Assembly (NCBI RefSeq): GCF_001702265.1
Contig: NZ_MAUE01000002.1
Location: 124,001 to 188,000 of the forward strand
Direction of reading: 5' to 3'
DNA from: Pseudomonas aylmerensis
GTDB lineage: Bacteria; Pseudomonadota; Gammaproteobacteria; Pseudomonadales; Pseudomonadaceae
Length of the DNA stretch: 64,000 nt
The number at the start of each line of letters is the position of its first letter. Within the stretch, counting starts at the first letter, position 1. Shown piece after piece: positions 1-8,183 of this stretch. Under the pieces are notes generated by a model, which was not told where the DNA came from, did no database searches, and saw only the letters and a list, made by a program, of their open reading frames with translations. The position numbers were made by a program, and so were the translations under genes.

Positions 1-690
1 CCTCAACGTGCGGGCGGGCGCCCAGCGGGAATTGTTGCCGACGCGGTCCAGAATGCAGTACGTCACCTCCAGCCGGCAGTCGTCGCCGGCTTCGACAATC
101 ACCGTCGACGGCACCCAGACCTGCACGGCCAGGCCGACGGCCTTGGCCTGGATGCTTGGCAGGTCCATGCGCACATCGCCCCAGCGCAGGGTGATGGCAT
201 CGCCGGTGGTCATGTGCTGGTAGGGTTCGATGGTCAGGGGAATGCCGCGCCGCACCTGGCTGCTGTTGACGCCGTAGCGGCGGATCGTCTCGGGCAGGCC
301 AACGGGGGCGAGGTTGTGGTTTTCGTCGCTGTACAGCTGTGCAGGCTGCCCGCCCGGGCATTGGGTCTTGACGCGCACCTGCGTGGTCGCCGAGCGCGCA
401 GGGCCATGGCCGATCTGCATGACCTGATAGTGCACCTGCGCCGGGCCGTCCTGCACAAAACTTTCCGGTACGCGCAGGCGCGTCGACGTGCCGACCTTGC
501 CGGCCGTGACTCGCCGTGAAGCCGCAAAGCAGTTGTTCCAGAACAGCTCGATCAGGTCGCCTTCATCCATGCCGGGGTACGGCGCGATATCGACCTGCAG
601 CTGAGTGGCGGCGAGGGCATTGATGCCGTTGCGAAGTGCCTGGGGCAACGTCGGGGCGTTGAGCATGGCCGGGGTGGCGGTGCGCGTCAT
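1..690 (-). CDS. Conserved Pseudomonas Ig-like/surface-type protein (3' part outside window)
   Basis: The frame is open from an ATG at 688-690 to the left edge (230 codons, no stop), so only the N-terminal part is present. An AAGGAG ribosome site lies six bases before the ATG. No signal peptide is visible. The translation is rich in beta-strand-like segments and includes a repeated theme of the type P-G-M-D-E-G-D followed by hydrophobic residues (about residues 38-50), then Thr/Val-rich stretches. Proteins of this kind in Pseudomonas are long strings of Ig-like modules, often surface-associated. I recognise the style rather than a named family, so the function is unassigned. It faces away from the cystine genes and looks like a separate transcription unit. 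Confidence 0.6.
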   Translation of the reverse strand, partial: MTRTATPAMLNAPTLPQALRNGINALAATQLQVDIAPYPGMDEGDLIELFWNNCFAASRRVTAGKVGTSTRLRVPESFVQDGPAQVHYQVMQIGHGPARSATTQVRVKTQCPGGQPAQLYSDENHNLAPVGLPETIRRYGVNSSQVRRGIPLTIEPYQHMTTGDAITLRWGDVRMDLPSIQAKAVGLAVQVWVPSTVIVEAGDDCRLEVTYCILDRVGNNSRWAPARTLR

Positions 691-1069
691 AAGTAATCTC
701 CTTGATGCAGCCAGCAGCAATCGTTCCGGCCCCTTGGCGCGGGTGCGCACGGGGTCGAAATGAACGATTCAGAAAATAGCCGGGATAGGATCCAATCCTC
801 TGAGTGCTAGATAAGAGGGTTGGCCAAGGGGCGTCAATGGCGGCAAAGGGCTAAACGGCGGGTTGCTGCAGATTCAGAAGGGTCTGACTGTGAGGGGGAT
901 TTCAGCGGGTGTGTGGCGAGGCGTTTTACTCGTTGAAACGAGGACTTCGCGTAGGAACGCACTCAGGTGGGAGCAAGGCTTGCCCGCGATGCAGGCACCT
1001 CGGTGTATCCGCCGCACCGCAGTGATGCTATCGCCGGCAAGCCAGCTCGCACACAAGCCCGGGAGGCTG
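691..1069. other. Intergenic region, promoter of the partial gene plus one REPIN
   Basis: No convincing gene lies here. The left part must hold the promoter of the leftward partial gene. The right part holds a REP doublet (967-1052) just beyond the stop codon of the cystine ATPase gene. Confidence 0.6.
967..1052. repeat. REPIN (paired REP palindromes)
   Basis: GTGGGAGCAAGGCTTGCCCGCGAT on the left is answered by an inverted ATCGCCGGCAAGCC...GCAC copy on the right, forming a long imperfect stem-loop. It sits directly after the 3' end of tcyN, the usual place for REP elements. Confidence 0.8.
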
Positions 1070-1816
1070 TCAGTGGGCGAGGAATTTGCTCAGGAACTGC
1101 TTCGTGCGTTCTTCCCTGGGGTTGGCGAACAACGCCTTGGCTTCGCCTTGCTCCACGATCACCCCCTTGTCGAAGAAGATCACCCGGTTGGCCACGTCAC
1201 GGGCAAAGCTCATCTCGTGGGTGACGATCACCATGGTGCGGTTTTCCTCGGCGAGGCTGCGGATGGTTGCCAGTACTTCGCCGACCAACTCCGGGTCGAG
1301 CGCCGAGGTCGGTTCGTCGAACAGGATCACTTCCGGCTCCATGGCCAACGCGCGGGCAATCGCCACGCGCTGTTGCTGGCCACCGGACAGACGCCGAGGG
1401 TAGGCGTCTTCCTTGCCCGCCAGGCCAACCCTGGCCAGCAGCTTGCGCCCCAGGGCCTCAGCGGCTTCGCGCGGCATCTTCTTGACCACGGTCGGCCCTT
1501 CGATGACGTTTTCCAGCGCGGTGCGATGGGGGAACAGGTTGAAGTTCTGGAACACAAAGCCGACGTGCTGGCGCAGGCGTCGCACCAGGGTTTGCTGCTG
1601 ATTGATCGGCTTGCTGCTGTCGATCTCGATGTCCCCGACCTTGATGCGGCCGCTGGTGGGTTGCTCGAGGAAATTCAGGCAGCGCAGGAAGGTGGTCTTG
1701 CCGGAACCGCTGGGGCCGATGATGGCGACGACTTCGCCTTCCTTGACCTCCAGGTCGATGCCGTTGAGTACCACCTGACCCTTGAATTGTTTGGTCAGTT
1801 TTTCAACCACGATCAT
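1070..1816 (-). CDS. tcyN: Cystine/amino-acid ABC transporter ATP-binding protein
   Basis: This 248-residue protein is the ATPase of a polar amino-acid ABC importer and works as a dimer on the cytoplasmic face of the membrane. Walker A GPSGSGKT is at residues 34-41, the signature LSGGQQQ at 143-149, Walker B ILFDEP at about 164-169 and the switch His at 200. It is the last gene of a three-gene leftward operon, three bases after the permease. The neighbouring dcyD and epsC, plus the E. coli tcyJ-dcyD-tcyL-tcyN arrangement, point to L-cystine (and perhaps related sulfur amino acids) as substrate. The domain assignment is certain; the substrate is inferred from context. Confidence 0.9.
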   Translation of the reverse strand: MIVVEKLTKQFKGQVVLNGIDLEVKEGEVVAIIGPSGSGKTTFLRCLNFLEQPTSGRIKVGDIEIDSSKPINQQQTLVRRLRQHVGFVFQNFNLFPHRTALENVIEGPTVVKKMPREAAEALGRKLLARVGLAGKEDAYPRRLSGGQQQRVAIARALAMEPEVILFDEPTSALDPELVGEVLATIRSLAEENRTMVIVTHEMSFARDVANRVIFFDKGVIVEQGEAKALFANPREERTKQFLSKFLAH

Positions 1817-1819
1817 GCT

Positions 1820-2485
1820 TCAGGACTCCAGGTCATGCCGGTTGACCCGGTCTTCCAGACGATTTTGAAAATGCGCCAGGATGCTCGCCAGGATCCAGTA
1901 GATCAGGGCTGCAGAGAGATACATGGTGAAGATTTCGAAGGTGCGCGCCGACACCAGTTGCGCCTGGCGAAACAGCTCGGGCACCTGGATGGTGGCCGCC
2001 AGCGCGGTGTCCTTGACCAGCGAAATAAAGCTGTTGCCCAAAGGCGGCAAAGCCGTGCGCATCGCCTGCGGCAGGATGGCCCGGCGCAGGGTCTGCGCAC
2101 GGGTCATGCCGATACTGGCCGCGGCTTCCCACTGGCCACGCTCGATGGAGCTGATAGCCGCGCGCAGGATTTCACAGGCGTAGGCGGCCATGTTCAGCGA
2201 GAAGCCGATCAGGGCCGCCGGGATCGGATCCAGCTCGATGCCCACTTGCGGCAAGCCGTAGTAGATCAGGAACAGCTGCACCAGCAAGGGCGTGCCGCGA
2301 AAGAACGACACGTAGACGCGGGCAAGCAAGCTCACTGACTTGAAGCGCGACAGGCGCATCAAGGCCAGGCCGAAGCCCAGCAGCAAGCCGAAAAACATCC
2401 CGCCAAGGCTTAGAATCACCGTGTAGTACGCGCCCTTGAGTAGAAAGGGCGCGGAGTCCAGCGCGAGTTGGAAACCTGCTTCCAT
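1820..2485 (-). CDS. tcyL: Cystine ABC transporter permease
   Basis: This 221-residue inner-membrane permease belongs to the HisM/YecS type. Hydrophobic segments lie near residues 15-40, 55-80, 85-110 and 180-205. The coupling (EAA-like) loop is around residues 120-150 (EAAASIGMTRAQTLRRAILP), where the ATPase docks. The start overlaps the stop of the substrate-binding protein gene by one base (TAATG), so the two are translationally coupled. It is expected to form the transmembrane channel with TcyN and receive cystine from the periplasmic TcyJ. Confidence 0.9.
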   Translation of the reverse strand: MEAGFQLALDSAPFLLKGAYYTVILSLGGMFFGLLLGFGLALMRLSRFKSVSLLARVYVSFFRGTPLLVQLFLIYYGLPQVGIELDPIPAALIGFSLNMAAYACEILRAAISSIERGQWEAAASIGMTRAQTLRRAILPQAMRTALPPLGNSFISLVKDTALAATIQVPELFRQAQLVSARTFEIFTMYLSAALIYWILASILAHFQNRLEDRVNRHDLES

Positions 2486-3279
2486 TATTGAGTGACGTCA
2501 GCGTTGAAGTACTTCTCGGACAGCTTCTTCAAGGTGCCGTCGGCGCGCAGCTTATCGAGGGCCTTGTTCACCGCGTCGAGCAGTTCAGGCTCGCCTTTGC
2601 GCAGGGCAATACCGGCTTCCTGGCGGGAGAAGGCATCGCCGGCGGTGGCGGTGTCCGGGGCTTTCTTGGCGTATTCCAGGGCGGCCAGGCGGTCGATCAG
2701 AATGGCGTCGATGCGGCCGATGCGCAGGTCCTGGAACTTGGTAGGGTCATCGTTGTAAGTCTTGATGATGGCTTTAGGCTGGTTGTCCTTGAGCCATTGC
2801 TCGTAGTTGGTGCCCAGGCCCACACCGACTTTCTTGCCGGCCAGGTCGTCGGCGGTCTTGATGCTGTCGACATTCTTCTTCAGCACCAGCGCTTGAATAC
2901 CGGAGACGGTGTAAGGCTTGGAAAAATCGTATTTCTTCTTGCGCTCTTCAGAGATGGTCACCTGGTTGACCACGGCGTCCAGGCGCTTGGATTCCAGGGC
3001 GGCGAGGATACCGTCCCATGGCGTGGCTTGCAGTTTGACCTTCACGCCCAGCTCTTTGGCCAGTGCCCCGGACAGCTCGACTTCGAAACCGCTGAGCTTG
3101 CCGCTTTCATCGACAAAGCTGAACGGTGGGTAGGTGCCTTCGAGACCGATCTTGATCTCGCCGGCTTTCTTGATGCTGTTCAACTGCTCGCCGGCCACTG
3201 CCTGGCCGAGCAGGCCAGCCCCGAGTGCCAGGCCCAAAGTGCCAACCAACAACGTGCGACGCAATACAGAAATAGTCAT
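2485..3279 (-). CDS. tcyJ: Cystine ABC transporter substrate-binding protein
   Basis: This 264-residue periplasmic binding protein is of family 3 (FliY/TcyJ). A signal peptide covers residues 1-29 (twin Arg, Leu/Gly-rich core, AVA before the cut). The mature part carries IKIGLEGTYPPFSF, the typical start of lobe 1, and DAVVNQVTIS. An AGGGG ribosome site lies seven bases before the ATG. It is the first gene of the tcyJ-L-N operon, which puts its promoter in the AT-rich stretch 3300-3450. A perfect 19-bp palindrome lies there (listed separately). FliY homologues bind L-cystine; the assignment here rests on family resemblance and neighbours. Confidence 0.9.
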   Translation of the reverse strand: MTISVLRRTLLVGTLGLALGAGLLGQAVAGEQLNSIKKAGEIKIGLEGTYPPFSFVDESGKLSGFEVELSGALAKELGVKVKLQATPWDGILAALESKRLDAVVNQVTISEERKKKYDFSKPYTVSGIQALVLKKNVDSIKTADDLAGKKVGVGLGTNYEQWLKDNQPKAIIKTYNDDPTKFQDLRIGRIDAILIDRLAALEYAKKAPDTATAGDAFSRQEAGIALRKGEPELLDAVNKALDKLRADGTLKKLSEKYFNADVTQ

Positions 3280-3421
3280 GAAGAGCCCCTGTGTTTTTTA
3301 TGTTGAGCGAAGCAGGTGACGCAGTAGTCGTATCCTGCCTTAAAGCGCGTAGCGCGTCTTCGCCTACGGCGCGATGATAGAGCGGGTTTTTAAGACTTGA
3401 AAATAATATAAATCTAAATTG

Positions 3422-3440
3422 ATATTCGATTATCGAATAT
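3422..3440. promoter_or_regulatory. Perfect 19-bp palindrome upstream of tcyJ (candidate operator)
   Basis: ATATTCGATTATCGAATAT has 9-bp arms around a single central base. It sits in an AT-rich stretch about 140 bases before the tcyJ start. The core fits the T-N11-A pattern of LysR-type binding sites. Which regulator binds is unknown; a sulfur regulator such as CysB is one guess. Confidence 0.5.
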
Positions 3441-3453
3441 GCGAGCTATTTAA

Positions 3454-3541
3454 TGTGGGAGCTGGCTTGCCTGCGATAGCGGTGCAAAGGTCAGCACATC
3501 GGTAGCTGACAGAGCGCCATCGCAGGCAAGCCAGATCCCAC
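3454..3541. repeat. REPIN between tcyJ and dcyD
   Basis: GTGGGAGCTGGCTTGCCTGCGAT is paired with an inverted ATCGCAGGCAAGCCAGATCCCAC. It lies just past the dcyD stop codon. Confidence 0.8.
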
Positions 3542-3561
3542 ATTTTTTAGTCCGCGTTAAT

Positions 3562-4557
3562 TCAATTGAATACCGAGTTGTAGGCAAACAACGCCGGCGC
3601 CCCGCCGGTATGCAGGAAAATGATCGGACCCTCCTCAAAACGCTGACGCCCGATCCCATCCAACAAGCCGGCCATGGCCTTGCCAGTGTAGACCGGGTCC
3701 AGCAGCAGGCCTTCCTGGCTGGCGAGCAGCTTGATGGCCGCCAGCGTACCGGCGTTCGGCTCGCCATAACGGGGGCCGAAGTATTCGTCCCAGAGAATCA
3801 CCTTGAACGCCTCGGGCACCGTTACGCCCAGCAACTCGGCGGTGCGTTCGGCCAGGCCCTGCACTTTCGGAAACTGTGCTTCTTCGGTACGCGACACGGT
3901 GACGCCAACCACCGGCAGGTTCGGCAGCACGTCGCTCAAGGCCAGGGCGAGGCCACTGTGGGTCCCCGCACTGCCGGACGCCAGCACCACGGCGGAAAAC
4001 TCGATGCCGCTGTCTTCAATTTGCGCCGCCAGCTCAAGGCCGGCGCGCACGTAACCCAAGGCGCCGAGGGCGTTCGAGCCGCCGATCGGCACCAGGTACG
4101 GCTTCTTGCCGTTGCTGCGCAGGCGGTCGGCGAGGGCATTCAGTTGGTCGTCGACATTGTCGAGGTTTTCCACCAATTCGACCTTGGCGTCGAAGAGGTC
4201 CAGCAGCAGACGGTTGCCGTTGCCCAGGTAGTTGGGGTCTTCGGTGCCGGTGGGGTTTTCCAGCAGCGCTACGCAACCCAGGCCGAGCTTGGCGGCGAGG
4301 GCGGCGGTCTGGCGCACGTGGTTGGACTGGATCGCGCCGGCGGTCACCAGGGTGTCGGCACCCTGGGCGAGGGCATCGGCCGCCAGGTATTCGAGTTTGC
4401 GCAGTTTGTTGCCGCCCATGGCCAGCGGCGTGGTGTCGTCGCGCTTGACGTAGATGTCCCTGCCCAACCAGGCCGACAGCCGCTCGAGTTTTTCCAGGGC
4501 AGTGGCACCGCCCAGCAGTTCCAGGCGGTTAAAACGGTCGAGCTGTTGTTTGATCAT
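3562..4557 (-). CDS. dcyD: D-cysteine desulfhydrase (PLP)
   Basis: This PLP enzyme of the ACC-deaminase/D-cysteine desulfhydrase fold converts D-cysteine to pyruvate, sulfide and ammonia. The PLP lysine is K51 in [18 protein letters not shown] follows at about residues 75-85, and a Gly/Ser-rich phosphate loop ([10 protein letters not shown]) comes later. I chose the ATG at 4555-4557 (331 residues, MIKQQLDRF), which matches the family start. An in-frame GTG at 4602 would add 15 residues of no family likeness. Neither start has a strong ribosome site. It lies beside the cystine importer, as in E. coli, and probably detoxifies D-cysteine entering through it or supplies sulfide. Confidence 0.88.
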   Translation of the reverse strand: MIKQQLDRFNRLELLGGATALEKLERLSAWLGRDIYVKRDDTTPLAMGGNKLRKLEYLAADALAQGADTLVTAGAIQSNHVRQTAALAAKLGLGCVALLENPTGTEDPNYLGNGNRLLLDLFDAKVELVENLDNVDDQLNALADRLRSNGKKPYLVPIGGSNALGALGYVRAGLELAAQIEDSGIEFSAVVLASGSAGTHSGLALALSDVLPNLPVVGVTVSRTEEAQFPKVQGLAERTAELLGVTVPEAFKVILWDEYFGPRYGEPNAGTLAAIKLLASQEGLLLDPVYTGKAMAGLLDGIGRQRFEEGPIIFLHTGGAPALFAYNSVFN

Positions 4558-4723
4558 GGCTACGCACGGTGACTGAATGATTGGCCGACTATAGGCAGGC
4601 ACTTTTCATCGGGCAACCGCCAATCGCTTATTCCGTGAAGTTCTTAGAATCGCACCATTGGTTCTTAAGGGCGGCCAGGGTGCATACCGTAAAGTGATGG
4701 CCATTTCGTCAGGAGTGAAGACC

Positions 4724-5650
4724 GTGAGTGAGCGTTCCAGTCATTGGCAATTACAGACCATCGTCAGCCAACTGCGCGGCGCCCGGGACCAGTGGCGAAC
4801 GCGCAATGGCCGCTTGAGCGGCGAGCATGGCGGCCGCGAGTTGCCGTCCCGCGAGGCCGTCGCGCAGATTCTCGAAGCACTGTGCGGTGCGCTGTTCCCC
4901 ATGCGCCTGGGGCCGGTGGACCTGCGTGAAGAAAGTGAAGATTTCTACGTCGGCCATACCCTCGACGTCGCCCTGAATGCCTTGCTGGCACAGGCGCGCC
5001 TGGAGCTGCGCTACGCCGCGCGCCAGGGCGGCCAGGATGACAGCGCGGTCGACGCCCTGGCCATCCGCCTGATCCAGGATTTTGCCCTGGCCTTGCCGTC
5101 CCTGCGCAGCCTGCTGGACACCGACGTGCTGGCCGCCTACCACGGCGACCCGGCCGCGCGCAGTGTGGATGAGGTGCTGCTGTGCTATCCGGGAATCCTC
5201 GCGGTGATTCACCATCGCCTGGCGCACCATCTGTATCGCGCCGGTTTGCCGCTGCTGGCGCGGATCAGCGCCGAAATTGCCCACTCGGCCACCGGTATCG
5301 ACATCCACCCGGGTGCGCAGATCGGCCCGAGTTTCTTTATCGACCACGGGACCGGCGTGGTGATTGGCGAAACCGCGATCATCGGCGAACGGGTGCGTAT
5401 CTACCAGGCCGTGACCCTGGGTGCCAAGCGCTTCCCGGCGGATGAGGATGGGCAGCTGCAGAAGGGCCACCCGCGTCACCCGATTGTCGAGGATGACGTG
5501 GTGATCTACGCCGGGGCAACGATCCTGGGGCGGATCACCATCGGCAAGGGCTCAACGATTGGCGGCAATGTGTGGCTGACCCGCAGCGTGCCGGCGGGGG
5601 CGAATATCACCCAGGCGAATCTGCAGCATGATGATGGGGCGCAGAAGTAA
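4724..5650 (+). CDS. epsC: Serine O-acetyltransferase, EpsC/CysE type
   Basis: The enzyme acetylates L-serine to O-acetylserine, the carbon skeleton for cysteine. The N-terminal half is helical. The C-terminal third is a left-handed hexapeptide-repeat helix (IDIHPGAQIG, HGTGVVIGETAIIGERV, GATILGRITIGKGSTIGGNVW). I place the start at the GTG of 4724 (308 residues) because AGGAG lies nine bases before it. Upstream in-frame starts at 4697 (ATG) and 4658 (TTG) lack this. It is divergent from dcyD, with the promoter in the shared gap. Next to cystine import and D-cysteine breakdown it completes a cysteine-supply cluster. Confidence 0.9.
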   Translation: MSERSSHWQLQTIVSQLRGARDQWRTRNGRLSGEHGGRELPSREAVAQILEALCGALFPMRLGPVDLREESEDFYVGHTLDVALNALLAQARLELRYAARQGGQDDSAVDALAIRLIQDFALALPSLRSLLDTDVLAAYHGDPAARSVDEVLLCYPGILAVIHHRLAHHLYRAGLPLLARISAEIAHSATGIDIHPGAQIGPSFFIDHGTGVVIGETAIIGERVRIYQAVTLGAKRFPADEDGQLQKGHPRHPIVEDDVVIYAGATILGRITIGKGSTIGGNVWLTRSVPAGANITQANLQHDDGAQK

Positions 5651-5671
5651 AAAAAACTGCACACATCCCCT

Positions 5672-5758
5672 GTGGGAGCGGGCTTGCTCGCGAATGCGGA
5701 GTATCTGTCAATGAATCATCGGCTGACCCAGCGCATTCGCGAGCAAGCCCGCTCCCAC
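5672..5758. repeat. REPIN downstream of epsC
   Basis: GTGGGAGCGGGCTTGCTCGC is paired with an inverted GCGAGCAAGCCCGCTCCCAC; the arms are nearly perfect over about 28 bases. Confidence 0.85.
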
Positions 5759-5903
5759 AGTTGGAATGCATTCCAGACCTGAGCGGATTTCTCCCGAAAA
5801 TCGCTGAACGTTTTACCTCCCGCACCCGTCATACCAGTCCTTGAGCTAGTGTAGGAATTATCTACCACTCAGCCCTGCGATTAGTCCCAGACCGCCTATC
5901 CAT

Positions 5904-5933
5904 GTTTAACTTGAATGTTCGTTCAAGTTAAAC
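5904..5933. promoter_or_regulatory. Perfect 12-bp inverted repeat upstream of betT (TetR/BetI-type operator candidate)
   Basis: The arms GTTTAACTTGAA and TTCAAGTTAAAC flank a 6-base spacer TGTTCG. The core (TTGAA...TTCAA around a GTTCG centre) resembles operators of TetR-family regulators such as BetI, which controls choline/betaine genes. It ends 91 bases before the transporter ATG. No regulator gene is in the window, so the pairing with BetI is inferred. Confidence 0.55.
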
Positions 5934-6024
5934 CGGTGGTTCGCTGCCCGCTCACAACAGGAGGCTTACCTTTGCTGAGTCCGTTTTTTACAGCCACATC
6001 TCCCGCCCGAGGGGTGCATCGTTC

Positions 6025-8025
6025 ATGAGTGCATCGTCGACCCCAGCCAGCGGCCTGGTGCGCATGAATGCGCCCGTCTTCTACTTTGCTGCAACCTTCA
6101 TCTTGCTGTTCGGCATCACTGTCATCGCTATCCCGCAACAGGCCGGCGCCTGGCTGCTGGCCGCGCAAAACTGGGCGGCCAATACGGTCGGCTGGTACTA
6201 CATGCTGGCGATGACCCTGTATCTGGTCTTCGTGGTGGTCACCGCGCTATCAGGCTACGGCAAGATAAAACTCGGTGCCGACCACGACGAGCCCGAATTC
6301 AGTTACCTGTCCTGGGCCGGCATGTTGTTTGCCGCCGGGATCAGCATCACGCTGTTCTTCTTCTGCGTCTCCGAGCCGCTGACGCACCTGGTGCAACCGC
6401 CCCAGGGCGCACCGATGAATGCCGACGCCGCGCGCCAGGCCATGCAGATCCTGTTTCTGCACTGGGGCCTGCATGGCTGGGGCGTGTTCGCCTTTGTCGG
6501 CATGGCCCTGGCGTACTTCGCCTACCGGCATAACCTGCCGCTGGCGCTGCGTTCGGCGCTGTACCCGCTGATCGGCAAGCGCATCAACGGCCCCATCGGC
6601 TATGCGGTGGATGGCTTCGGCATTATCGCCACGGTGTTCGGCCTGGGGGCCGACATGGGCTTTGGTGTGCTGCACCTCAACTCCGGCCTCGACTACCTGT
6701 TTGGCATTGCCCATACCCAGTGGATCCAGGTTGGATTGATCACCTTGATGATGGGCGCGGCGATTCTGGTCGCGGTGGCCGGCGTCGACAAGGGCGTGCG
6801 AGTGATGTCCGACATCAACATGCTGCTGGCCTGTGCGCTGCTGCTGTTCGTGTTGTTCGCAGGTCCCACCCAGCACCTGCTCAACACGCTGATCCAGAAC
6901 ATCGGCGACTACCTTGGCGCGTTGCCGACCAAGAGTTTTGACGTGTACGCCTACGACAAGCCGAGCGACTGGCTCGGCGGCTGGACGGTGTTCTACTGGG
7001 CCTGGTGGATCGCGTGGTCGCCGTTTGTCGGCCTGTTTATCGCGCGGATTTCCCGTGGCCGGACCATCCGTGAGTTCGTCTTCGGCGTGCTGCTGATCCC
7101 GCTGGGCTTCACCCTGGCGTGGATGTCGATCTTCGGCAACAGCGCCATCGACCAGGTGCTCAATCACGGGCTGACGGCCCTCGGTCAGTCGGCCATCGAT
7201 GACCCGTCGATGAGCCTGTACCTGTTGTTGGAAACCTACCCGTGGAGCAAGACGGTCATTGCGGTCACCGTGTTTATCAGCTTCGTATTCTTCGTGACCT
7301 CGGCCGACTCCGGCACCGTAGTGCTCTCGACGCTGTCGTCCAAGGGCGGCAACGCCGATGAAGACGGGCCGAAATGGCTGCGGGTGTTCTGGGGCGCGAT
7401 GACGGCGCTGGTCACCAGTGCGCTGCTGTTTGCCGGCAGCATCGACTCGTTGAAATCAGCCGTGGTGCTGACCTCGCTGCCGTTCTCGATGATCTTGCTG
7501 CTGATGATGTGGGGGCTGCACAAAGCCTTCTACCTCGAGTCGCAAAAGCAGATCGCGCAGTTGCACTCGTTGGCGCCGATCTCGGCCTCCCGCAAGGGCC
7601 GTGGCGGCTGGCGCCAGCGCTTGAGCCAGGCCGTGCATTTCCCGTCACGCGATGAGGTGTACCGCTTCCTCGAATCGACGGTTCGCCCGGCGATCGAAGA
7701 AGTGACGGCGGTGTTCGTCGAGAAGGGCCTGAGCGTGGTCACTCAGCCGGACCCGGCCAACGACAGCGTCAGCCTCGAAATCGGGCATGGCGAGGAGCAT
7801 CCGTTCATCTACCAGGTGCAAATGCGCGGCTACTTCACGCCGTCGTTCGCCCGGGGTGGCATGGGTTCCAAGGAGATCAATAACCGTCGCTATTACCGCG
7901 CGGAAGTGCACCTGAGTGAGGGCAGCCAGGACTACGATCTGGTGGGCTACACCAAGGAGCAGATCATCAACGACATCCTCGACCAGTACGAGCGCCACCT
8001 GCAGTTCCTGCACCTGGTGCGCTGA
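6025..8025 (+). CDS. betT: BCCT-family choline/betaine transporter with long cytoplasmic C-terminus
   Basis: This 666-residue betaine-choline-carnitine transporter has twelve expected membrane helices across residues about 15-500. The family motif region is GWTVFYWAWWIAWSPFVG (about residues 320-340), followed by GRTIREF. The tail, about residues 510-666, is soluble and charged, as in the long BetT proteins, where it takes part in osmotic control. It imports a quaternary ammonium compound, most likely choline, using an ion gradient. A 12-bp inverted repeat lies in its upstream region and a terminator follows at once, so it is monocistronic. The exact substrate is not decided by sequence alone. 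Confidence 0.85.
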   Translation: MSASSTPASGLVRMNAPVFYFAATFILLFGITVIAIPQQAGAWLLAAQNWAANTVGWYYMLAMTLYLVFVVVTALSGYGKIKLGADHDEPEFSYLSWAGMLFAAGISITLFFFCVSEPLTHLVQPPQGAPMNADAARQAMQILFLHWGLHGWGVFAFVGMALAYFAYRHNLPLALRSALYPLIGKRINGPIGYAVDGFGIIATVFGLGADMGFGVLHLNSGLDYLFGIAHTQWIQVGLITLMMGAAILVAVAGVDKGVRVMSDINMLLACALLLFVLFAGPTQHLLNTLIQNIGDYLGALPTKSFDVYAYDKPSDWLGGWTVFYWAWWIAWSPFVGLFIARISRGRTIREFVFGVLLIPLGFTLAWMSIFGNSAIDQVLNHGLTALGQSAIDDPSMSLYLLLETYPWSKTVIAVTVFISFVFFVTSADSGTVVLSTLSSKGGNADEDGPKWLRVFWGAMTALVTSALLFAGSIDSLKSAVVLTSLPFSMILLLMMWGLHKAFYLESQKQIAQLHSLAPISASRKGRGGWRQRLSQAVHFPSRDEVYRFLESTVRPAIEEVTAVFVEKGLSVVTQPDPANDSVSLEIGHGEEHPFIYQVQMRGYFTPSFARGGMGSKEINNRRYYRAEVHLSEGSQDYDLVGYTKEQIINDILDQYERHLQFLHLVR

Positions 8026-8039
8026 CCTGTAACTCCCCG

Positions 8040-8066
8040 CAAAGCCCCGTTCTACGGGGCTTTCTT
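8040..8066 (+). terminator. Rho-independent terminator of betT
   Basis: AAAGCCCCG-TTCTA-CGGGGCTTT hairpin followed by a short T-rich stretch, 15 bases after the stop codon. Confidence 0.85.
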
Positions 8067-8183
8067 AAATTTAATTTCATTCGTCAAACCCTCGGTTTGA
8101 CGCGCAACTGTCATCTGGCCACTGCGTAATTGTGTGAAGCGTTTGACGCTTTCATTTCAAAACAGTGACGGAGACCGGTAACA

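Larger units (their letters stand above)
5651..6024. other. Intergenic region with REPIN and betT regulatory DNA
   Basis: No gene is seen. It holds a REPIN (5672-5758), then a promoter-like region with a perfect inverted repeat at 5904-5933 upstream of the BCCT transporter. Confidence 0.7.

Noticed and set aside
4558-4602. GTG start giving 15 extra residues to DcyD
   Set aside because: The extra residues do not match the family, whose start is the Met of MIKQQL.
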